Positions 56,044-64,000 of a stretch of DNA of 64,000 nt are shown in pieces. The notes under the pieces are model-generated. The model had not been told where the DNA came from. It searched no databases and was given only the letters and a program-made list of their open reading frames with translations. The stretch covers positions 357,738,267 through 357,802,266 of the forward strand of contig NC_053040.3 of NCBI RefSeq assembly GCF_002575655.3, read 5' to 3'. Every line of letters begins with the position of its first letter. Positions within the stretch are counted from its first letter, which is position 1. The stretch is from Aegilops tauschii subsp. strangulata. Its lineage: Eukaryota; Streptophyta; Magnoliopsida; Poales; Poaceae. The position numbers and the translations under genes are program-made.

Positions 56044-56444
56044 TTTCTTGGTCTTCGAAAAGACAGGTTACAGTCTCACGTTCGTCGGCCGAGGCTGAGT
56101 ATCGCGCTGTGGCACATGCCGTTGCAGATACAATCTGGATTCGGCAGTTACTCTCTGAGCTACACAGGCCTAGTGAGCAGGCCACTATTGTCTACTGTGA
56201 CAACATATCAGCAGTCTACATGACCAGCAATCCAGTTCAACACCGACGCACAAAGCATATTGAGATTGATATTCATTTTGTTCGTGAAAAGGTTGCTCTT
56301 GGTCAGGTTCGGGTGCTTCATGTTCCCTCTACGGCTCAGTTTGCTGACATTTTCACCAAGGCACTGCCTACTAAGGCGTTTCAAGATATCTGTTTCAGTC
56401 TCAACGTCGTCGAGCCTGCCGTTGATACTGCGGGGGGATGTTAG
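56022..56444 (+). pseudogene. RNase H C-terminal segment of the short-LTR Copia
   Basis: The third frame carries SSKRQVTVSRSSAEAEYRAV, the VYCDNISAVYMTSNPVQHRR block and IADIFTKALP-like wording (FADIFTKALPTKAF). These are the RNase H active-site Glu and Asp regions and the conserved C-terminus of Copia polyproteins. It ends at TAG 56442-56444, inside the first bases of the 3' LTR (56439). The polypurine tract CGGGGGGA (56431-56438) is therefore part of the coding sequence. Confidence 0.85.
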
Positions 56445-56577
56445 AGTAGTCATTATGGTATACGACTTCTAGTCCAAGTCAGTTTTGTACCCCTACCCCA
56501 AGTCGGTTTGTACCCTCTTATATACTCTTGTATGGCGCACCAAATCATCAATAAGAAACAGTTTTATTCAGCTTTCA
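56439..56577 (+). repeat. 3' LTR (139 bp)
   Basis: TGTTAGAGTAGTCATTATGG...CAGCTTTCA, preceded by the polypurine tract. Eight differences from the 5' LTR. Confidence 0.92.
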
Positions 56578-56582
56578 CTTCC

Positions 56583-58973
56583 CAAAGCAATGCCGCGAAT
56601 GTTTTCCGGGGTAGATGGAAAACATCGGGGGGAACTGTCAGTCGGCATCTCAGCACCAATGGGTCAGTGTCACCTTGACCGCAATTCCCTCACCTAATGC
56701 ATGCTTATCGTTGTGTATATATTACTATCGTGCTACTGCCCCCTTTTGTTCGTAGCGGCTGTCTCGTTGCTAACGATTAACTGTGGAAAATTTTCTTACT
56801 CGCGAAATGGCCTTTGCTTATGGTTGGTGTCGATTATAAAAGTTGGGACAGCGAACGTCCGACTTAAAAAGGTGCCATTTCGTAACAGACATGGTTTGAC
56901 TAGGCGCATAAGCAGTATGTCACACTAATCATTGAGATCGCCGGCTTAAACAAGTCACACCATGAGATTTGGATTTGACTCGTGCTTGCCAAATCCATCG
57001 GAGTAGCTAGCTATATAGCTACGTAGGGACATGAAAAGATTGAAACGTACGTGCCAGGGAAGATATACAGAGCGATCACATAGTAAGATGACGATTTTCT
57101 AACATGGTAGGCCTGCTACTGCGCTCCGGTCATTTCGGCGATCGACGGTTCCTTGTCGATTCGTGCACGTACAAAAAAAAAAGTGTTGGAACTTTCTTGG
57201 ATCCTGCGTGAAAATTCGCAGGAGAATGAACAATAATCAACGCAAAGCAGAATATGACTCTGTCAAATTGTTGAACTATCAACGACATGATCGTGTCAAA
57301 CTGGATCAACATAAACAGCCAAAAATTGCAAACCAAACCTTGCCAAACTTTTGGTCCCTAAAACATTATGCGACATCTTGCTGCTTCTATGCGTCTTAAT
57401 CATAGTAATGAAAACCAGACCGGTGAACGAACCAGGAGGCCGCCGGTTCACCGGTTCACCATCTGACTTTTAGCCACAAAAAAGTATATTTCGTATATCA
57501 GTATATGCTGGTAATAGCCGGTCAAATATTTCATGCCCACAGCACACCGTTGGTGCATGCAGGAGGAAGTAGACTTCGGCACCCCAAGATTTTGAATGTT
57601 TTTCTATTTTTTTTGTAAATGTGTTTTTGTAAGGACCTATGATACTTAATACACGACTTTAGGCCTTTTTGCAAAACAAAAATTGGTAGATTTCTAGTAT
57701 ATGTTAATAGCAACATAGGAAGGGCGAGATGGTTATTGGTTCGAACTTGAGGCTGCTGGCCCAGTAGGTGTACTTTAGTTAAGTTTCACTCGATGCGCTG
57801 TCTTGCTGGCCCAATATCTTTTCTATTCTCCGCCTATTTATTATTATCGAAAAAACTTCGATTGAATAAATCATAGTAATTCAAATGTTGCTCAGATGAT
57901 CTAGTGTATATAAGAAACTTGCTCAGAAAAATGTGTGAATATGAATATGCCTTTTGCATTCATGTTTGTACCATATAATATCTGCATTTAATTAAGTTGT
58001 ATTAATACATCAATTACATGCCTAATTAATAACTAATTCTTTTGCGAGGATAATTAATAACTAATTCATCATAGCTTAATTTAATATGTTTAAATATGTC
58101 ATCTTGATCAGATTAATACCTATATCATTAATATGTCATATTCATGCATGGTTGCATCAACTAAAATTTGAGTTAGGCCTAATTAGCAATTAACCTTTCT
58201 TTAATGGAGTAATTGGTAAATGCTTTATGTCGCCAGTTCATTTAAAATAAGTAGATAGTGCTAGCTTATGCACCTCACCATATTATGCCATGTTCATCCA
58301 TGCTAACTACACTTGTTAGCTTTCATCCTTAATTGGTCCTGTTTAATGAACTTGATCCATGTTGCATTTGCGTATCATTCTTGATACCATGAACATGTTG
58401 GATCTGGTTGTAGCAATAGAATGCATATTTGATTGCTTCTTCACAGATATGACTCGGAGATGACGTGAGCCATGAGCAAGAATACGACCATGTACCAGGC
58501 TACTGGTCCATTAGGCAACCAAAACTTACTTGAACATTTCGACACATCTTGTGTTTTCTCCCTTATTCATGCACTAATAAGGCTATATTGAGTCTTGATG
58601 CCTATTCTTACGTACAACCTGATTATTGTCACATAATATTTTCTTTACATTCCAATCCTAGCATGCCCTGTTCTTCTTGACCTATTACCATGTTTAGCCA
58701 TGTGAGTCATAGCACGCATGCTTACGGTGTTGCTCGCGCCATGTTATATCCCGCTGTTGTTCCTTATGGGTAGTTATTAACCTAGCTCTGCTATGACATG
58801 AGGAAGTAAGATAGGATGGTAACAGTGGGAGGCCAGGCTTTACGCCTTAATGTTTTACTCTACTCGAGCCGACCTAGGGTCGGAGTTCATGTTGTCTTGA
58901 TCCGAGATGAGCGTGCAAACCATACATGGAGATTTGTGGGGCCTCGATCTACTACCTTAGACCTCACACATGT
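56583..58973. other. Low-copy AT-rich DNA, no gene recognised
   Basis: The first part continues the DNA interrupted by the Copia element. A GCCGCCGGTTCACCGGTTCA palindrome-like cluster (57440-57460) resembles termini of decayed DNA transposons. From 57800 to 58700 the sequence is AT-rich with many TTAATTAA-like words and no open frame of note. No protein signature was found on either strand. Confidence 0.45.
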
Positions 58974-60335
58974 TGATGACCTACAAGTGCACGTGATTTT
59001 TTGTAGCCCTTTTTGAAGTAAGAGTACCGATCCCACATGGAGCACGGGAAATGGACTTTGTCTCTTGTAAGGGTTTATAATGTTGTTCATGCGAGCAAGT
59101 TGCCATCCAAAGCAAAGTGGGGATGGAAGTTTGAAATACTACAAGGTTGTTGTGAACAAGGTAATAAAATGCCAGAGAAAAATAAAAGAGTGCAAGGCGT
59201 GAAATAATGGTTTTTGGAATCAATACGGCTAGAGTGTTCTCAGGGTGTCCGGATTCCCCAGTGGAGTATGCGTGACCTATGCCTAAGCATAATTCGAAGT
59301 TTGGTTTCCTAAGTCACTTTATATGTTTCTATAAGTGGGCGGATCCAAGTACAGATATGTGCATACATGTCGCAACCCCGTATCACATACACCACCACCG
59401 TTCATCCCCACTCTGGTTACTGAACGGCAATAATTAAGGGTTTCCCCATGGATGCAGATATGACGGTCTCCGTTTATCACCTATTGCAATGATCAAGGAA
59501 GGAAGGAGATAGGTACTATCACTGCAAACCTCCACAAACCCACCATCACACCGATAATAATAACCGCTTTTCAATAAGAGGCATATGTTGCATGGTCAAC
59601 TTCACCCAACATTGAGAAGATCATTAACATAAACATATAAACAGGATGTCAAATTCTATCAACGTTCAATTCCCAAAATTACTAGCATTCCTCCATATCC
59701 CCAAGAACTATGGGGATTACTCGCACATTGAGATCATAAGCATTGTGGGATGAATCATGGTAAACATGGATGAAGTGCCAAAGTAATACAAAATGGATCT
59801 ACATGGTCTAATGTATTACAATGAGATGGAGATGAGATGGTGATGGAGTAAACAGATGATGATGATGCCCTCTTGATGGGAGGACGCCATGGTGGAGCCC
59901 TTCTATCAATTCCCACAATAATCCTTCTGGAGTCTAGGGTTCTTCGTTATGGAAGAGTTTTCCGGTGGTGGTAGGTGTCTGATCCACGAACCGATCGCAT
60001 AGGGGTAAAATACTGGACTGGGATGTTGCAACGGTGAGTGGCACGGCCGACGGAATGAGCACACTCAGCCAAACCGTGCGTTGTCGATCATGTTGTCCTC
60101 CTCTATTTCGCTTCGTTCTTCCATTTCTTTCTTTTATGATGGTCTTTTATTATCCCAATTAACGTGATTTTAATACCATATTATTAGGATTATTTCCTTG
60201 TGCCTCCAAATACTTCTGCGGAAGGAATCCTGGCGAAAACAGAGAAAAGAGCAAGTGAGCGCGGTAAAATCCGTATAATCCTAATAGCAAGGTATGTAAT
60301 AAAAGGTGTAAAATAACGCAAAATTTGGACTCATC
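58974..60335 (-). repeat. Gypsy 3' LTR, minus strand (1362 bp)
   Basis: The minus strand starts TGATGAGTCCAAATTTTGCG (60335) and ends GCACTTGTAGGTCATCA (58974). The tract AAGCTCGGGGGAGT lies just before the start. It is related to the inverted LTR fragment at 46040-47156. CATGT (58969-58973) would be the target copy. Confidence 0.75.
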
Positions 60336-60904
60336 AACTCCCCCGAGCTTAAATTTATCTTGTCCGAATGCTGCTTCTTGTAATAATGAGATAATTGTGT
60401 TCATGAGGTGCGGATAAAAGTAAATGAATGAGTCCATTGCACAAATTGAAATCCAGATGAGATATACAATCACAATGAGTTTTAACACATCCTTACTATT
60501 AAGATGATCACGAAGGCTTCCACACCTCTGCTAATCAATCGGTTAGCAAACGTACTACAACATCATGCAATAAATCACCTATCTTTTAATCGACCAAGTA
60601 GCATTGGGCTCTCTTTATTTATGCCAAAGTATTATTCTTCTCCTTTTTCTCAAAAGGGCGGGCTTATGTGCCCTGTGACAATTGTTTTATTTTAACGTGT
60701 GACAAATAAGCTAAACATGCTCCTTTCTTAAGAGATTAGGATTTTTTTGAAGAGGCTTAATTTATTTATGGAGTTTCACCTTATCTCCACTTGCTCTATT
60801 TAAATTTATTCAAGGTTGTACTATCGTCACAAACCGGGTTTTCAATTTCTTTCCTAAATCTTTAAACAAAATAATTGAAATCATAGTAACCTATCCCATA
60901 TACT
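60336..60904 (-). mobile_element. 3' end of the internal region of a minus-strand Gypsy element
   Basis: It begins (minus strand) upstream of the polypurine tract at 60336-60350 and runs to the edge of another LTR near 60905. Non-coding and AT-rich. The 5' part is missing, so this is a truncated or interrupted element. Confidence 0.5.
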
Positions 60905-61371
60905 TGTTCACCTTTACTATGGGGGATTAATTGTAGCCTTTCTCGATAAGTAAGAGTGTCATACCCAACGAGGAGCTAAAGGTAGAACTAATATTTCCTT
61001 CAAGGTCTATCGACCACTGATACAACTCTACACACACTTAACATTCACTTTACATAAAACAAGAATAAAACTGGAAGTACTTTATAGCTGTAAAGGGATA
61101 GGTTTGCAAGATAATAAAGAATGTGAAATAAAAGTACAATTAAGTTAGTATAGCGAGTGTGGAAAAGTGGCAGTAGGATTCGCGGACTTATCCCTAAGCA
61201 ATTGGCTAAGTTTACTAGACCGATAGTAAGTTTTTATGTGTGTGGGGAGGGGGACACTGCTAGCATGTCATCCCTTATTTGGAATTCTATGCACTTACGA
61301 TCGGAACTATTAGCAAGCATCTGTAACTACCAAAATTCATTAAGGTAAAACCCAACCATAACATTAAGATA
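60905..61371 (-). repeat. Sabrina-like LTR fragment, minus strand
   Basis: The reverse complement matches the end of the LTR at 14880-15097 (for example GAGTTGTATC, GGTCGATAGA, TAGCTCCTCGTTGGG). It ends in TTTACTATG...TGTTCA rather than the usual TTATCA. Cut on the right by the CACTA element. Confidence 0.7.
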
Positions 61372-61400
61372 CACTACTAGGAAAAGGGCTATAGATGGAA

Positions 61401-61825
61401 TGGCCACTAATGGCGCACCAGACATGTGGTGCGCCATTGCTATGTAGCAGTGGCGCACCATGTGCTGGTGCGCCATTAGTGTGAAATACACTAATGGCGC
61501 ACCAGACACATGGTGCGCCATTAGTAACATTTTTTTATTTTTCCAGACATACTAATGGCGCACCAGGGCACAGACTAGTAATGGCGCACCAACCACATAG
61601 TGCGCCACTACAATATTTTTTTATTTTTTACTTTTTTGCAAAACTACTAATGGCGCACCCGGGGACAGTGCGCCATTACTAGTTTAAGCTAGTAATGGCG
61701 CACTGTTCCCTGGTGCACCATTTTTTTTTGCAAAACTACTAATGGCGCACCACCAGCAGGTGCGCCATTAGTAACCAGGGTTACTAATGGCGCATTAGGT
61801 GGTGGTGTGCCATTAGTAACCTGGG
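61401..61825 (+). repeat. Subterminal palindromic repeats of the CACTA element
   Basis: Repeated ACTAATGGCGCACCA ... TGGTGCGCCATTAGT hairpins at about 61409, 61450, 61490, 61553, 61585, 61653, 61695, 61738 and 61785. They are separated by AT-rich spacers (TTTTTTATTTTT). This is the expected transposase-binding region. Confidence 0.85.
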
Positions 61826-61980
61826 ACGAGCTAGATATTTTGGACAGCCACACCTACCCACTCACTTTCCCCACATCATTCTCTCCTCCTCCAAGCTTGT
61901 CTCGGCTGCCTCCTCCTCCTCACCTCATTTGCACCATAAATTCATCCAAATTAAGTGGTTAAACCCCCTTTTTTTGATAG

Positions 61981-62118
61981 GTAAGTAAGGGGGAAGCTAT
62001 CTTTATGTTGTTCTCCCTCCAACAACGTGCACATGCACCTTTTATGTCCTAGCTAGATCTATGTATGTTTGTGGTGTTGCATATGTTTGTGGTGTTGCAT
62101 ATATGTTTGTGTTTGCAG
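61981..62118 (+). other. Possible intron in the transposase leader
   Basis: A strong donor (GATAG/GTAAGTAAGG at 61981) and an acceptor (TGTTTGCAG at 62118) bracket 138 bp. A second acceptor (TACCCCGCAG) ends at 62285, seven bases before the ATG, so alternative 3' splice sites are possible. Splicing is inference from the motifs. Confidence 0.4.
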
Positions 62119-62291
62119 GTACCGGTATTTGAAATGCGATAGTTGCCAATATTTTGCCGGAATGTTGATTCATTTCCGTTTCGGCGAGAATTTTGGCACT
62201 ATGCATTCTTTTTGGTCCTATTTTTAGGGAAAGTCATGCCAAATTTTTTCTTGGTTCTAAAATATCGTTTTGCTCTACCCCGCAGGCGACC

Positions 62292-63967
62292 ATGGTCCGC
62301 ACGATGACCGAAGGCATCGTGAATAGGTTTTTGAGCTCCGCGAAGGCCGAGATGCTTGAAAAGAACGAGACGGAGATAAGATGTCCGTGTCGAAGATGCA
62401 AGCTGAAGAGCCTTATTGCGGACCCGGATTCCGGGCAGGTGCGGGACCACCTGCTCTTGCGTGGTTTCATGGATGGCTATCGGTGGCAAGGTGATGAAGA
62501 TGACTATGAAGTCGTCCATGGGGGTCGGGCAAGAAATGAGGATGGGCAGCAAGACAACCACCGCGGCTCGGGCGGGCGAGAAGACGAAGAATCTCCAGGA
62601 CATGATCACGACGGTGATGCTGTACACAGTCATCATGTAGAAGATGCCGGACATGATGATGAGGAAGATGCGGGAGCAGACGAAGGGCATGATCATGAAG
62701 ATGAAGATGCCGGCGGAGCAGACGATGATGGACCATCGATGGGCTGGGTGCAGGACCCTCATATTCAAGAGCTGCTTCTCAAGCAGACGGATAACGCAAG
62801 AGCTGCCGCCCGAGAGAAAGCCAAGCAGGATCAACTGGAGATAGACGCGGTTACTCCATTGTATGAAGGATGCAGGCCCGAGGATACCCGCCTGAAAGTA
62901 ATGCTCATGGCTCTGGAGATGAAGGTAAAACACAAAATGACCGACGCCTGCTTCGACGAGAACATGTCATTCTGGCACGAACGTCTTCCCAAGGGGAACA
63001 AGTGCCCGACCAGTTTCGAGGAGGCGAAGAAAATCGTGTGTCCTCTGGATTTACCGCACGTGAAATACCATGTGTGCATGAACAATTGCATCATTTATCG
63101 GGACGAGCACGCGGAGTCTGCCATATGTCCGGTGTGCGGCGTCACTCGATACAAGAAGAGAAGAAAGCTCCTCGAAAAGTGGTGTGGTACTTTCCGATCA
63201 CTCCTCGTCTGCAGCGGTATTTCGCGGACCCTAAGGTTGCAAAGCTCCTGCGTTGGCACGCGGATAGGGAGGAGAAGAAGCGAGAATATGAGGCAAATGA
63301 TCCGGAGATAAATAAAAAAGACAAGATGCTGAGTCACCCTAAGGATGGGAGCCAGTGGCAAGCGTTGAACTTCGAACACCCAGAATTTGGGAACGATCCA
63401 AGGAACATCGTGCTGGGCGCGAGCACCGATGGAGTCAATCCGTTTAGCAGCCAGAGAAGCACACATAACACCTGGCCTGTGTTTGTGTGGATGTACAACC
63501 TTCCCCCCTGGTTGTGCATGAAGAGGAACTACATTCACATGAGTATGCTAATTGAAGGGCCGAAACAACCAGGGAACGGCATCAATCTGTATCTGGGGCT
63601 GCTGAAAGAGGAGCTAGACACGCTGTGGAAAATGCCAGCCAATACGTGGGACGCCGCAGAGAAAGAATATTTCCCTATGAGAGCCGCACTGCTCACGACG
63701 GTGCACGACTATCTCAGTTACGGATATCTTGCGGGGCAGGTGGTCCACGGATTTTCTGGATGCGTCAGGTGCATGGATGACACAACGTATCACCAGCTAG
63801 ATAGAGATCCCGGGTCTTCGAAAACCGTGTTCATGGGACATCGAAGGTGGCCTCGCGACGATGACCCGTGGAGGAAACGCAAGGATTTGTTCGATGGTGA
63901 AACCGAACCCCGAAGACGCCCGCGTACAAGGAGCGGCGAGGAAATAGACGAGTTGTTGAAAAATTAG
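62292..63967 (+). pseudogene. TNP2-type CACTA transposase, frameshifted and ending at a premature TAG
   Basis: ATG 62292 has a favourable ACCATGG context. The N-terminal transposase-associated domain carries CPCRRC (residues 31-36) for zinc binding. An acidic His/Asp/Glu-rich linker (about residues 65-150; HDHEDEDAGGADDDG) comes next. A Cys-rich motif MNNCIIYRDEH ... CPVCGVTRY precedes the catalytic Transposase_21 region. Near 63150-63165 the frame shifts by one. The second frame has VVWYFPITPRLQRYFADP, VLGASTDGVNPFSS (first catalytic Asp region), WPVFVWMYNLPPWLCMKRNY and GFSGCVRCMDD. TAG 63965-63967 ends it, but homologous wording (KDCPLPGKK) continues in frame to the window edge. It would cut and move the element in the nucleus; this copy cannot. 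Confidence 0.82.
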
Positions 63968-64000
63968 AAAGATTGCCCACTGCCGGGAAAGAAGCAAAAG

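Larger units (their letters stand above)
51611..56577 (+). mobile_element. Complete short-LTR Ty1/Copia element (4967 bp)
   Basis: 139-bp LTRs at 51611-51749 and 56439-56577. The target duplication CTTCC is on both sides (51606-51610 and 56578-56582). An exact start of the initiator-Met primer site (TGGTATCAGA) is at 51750. Domains follow in Copia order: gag, protease, integrase, RT, RNase H. Eight differences between the LTRs (about 6%) suggest insertion roughly 2.2 million years ago at 1.3e-8. Three coding lesions make it non-autonomous now. I do not recognise the family. Confidence 0.92.
61372..64000 (+). mobile_element. CACTA (En/Spm) DNA transposon, left (5') arm
   Basis: It starts CACTACTAGGAAAAGGGC at 61372; ATA (61369-61371) is the candidate 3-bp target copy. 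Subterminal palindromes, a spliced-looking leader and a transposase gene follow in the usual CACTA order. The right part lies beyond the window. The terminal repeat differs from that of the CACTA at 8817-10404, so it is another family. Confidence 0.85.

Noticed and set aside
57700..57765. tRNA-derived SINE suggested by GGTTCGAAC
   Set aside because: A B-box-like word is present, but no A box at the right spacing, no tRNA fold and no A-rich tail.
62199..62933. 244-codon minus-strand frame opposite the CACTA transposase
   Set aside because: A shadow of the GAT/GAC-rich acidic segment; the hydrophobic-looking product results from the complementary codons.

Overview
The window is grass nuclear DNA, most likely from the wheat/Aegilops/barley group. 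It is built almost entirely from transposable elements, several of which look like families typical of that group: Copia LTRs starting TGTTGGAAATATGCCC/TGAAGGAAATATGCCC (Angela/BARE/WIS type), non-autonomous Gypsy elements with LTRs starting TGATACGTCTCC and a TGGCGCCGTTGCCGGGGA primer site (Sabrina/WHAM type), and CACTA transposons. Family names are from memory and are inference. I found no intact host gene, no rRNA or tRNA gene and no CRISPR. I did not find a new gene system. The most unusual signal is a non-coding array of stem-loops with a constant loop and changing stems in two Gypsy elements.

Layout. 1-5399: right arm of a minus-strand Gypsy (gag-protease-RT, 5' LTR). It sits in an Angela-type Copia whose right arm is 5400-8018. 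That sits in a Gypsy LTR (8019-8816), which sits in a CACTA element (right arm 8817-10404), which sits in a minus-strand Sabrina-like element (right arm 10405-13881), which sits in the 5' LTR of a plus-strand element of the same kind (13882-25246). The 3' LTR of that last element carries a 4.2-kb solo LTR (20904-25097). All of this sits in a minus-strand Angela-type element (pieces from 25247 to 45393), which also received a complete Sabrina-like element (25764-33067, TSD GTCTA) and a complete Angela-type element (35756-44478, TSD CGTCA). Matched target-site duplications at four elements support the model. Seven further nested arms should be closed by left arms beyond base 1.

45394-51605: old LTR fragments (Copia 45394-45977; Gypsy about 46040-47156), a plastid-derived piece with the end of ycf3 (47279-about 47740), three copies of a roughly 345-bp tandem repeat, and low-copy DNA with a perfect 89-bp duplication. 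51611-56577: a complete Copia with only 139-bp LTRs and a CTTCC TSD. 56583-58973: low-copy AT-rich DNA with no gene seen. 58974-61371: minus-strand Gypsy LTRs. 61372-64000: left end of a second CACTA element with a broken TNP2-type transposase running off the right edge.

Every coding region long enough to judge is damaged (nonsense codons, frameshifts, lost catalytic residues). The window therefore records successive insertions followed by decay. The genes do not work together as a pathway. The non-autonomous Gypsy elements would depend on pol enzymes supplied by other copies.
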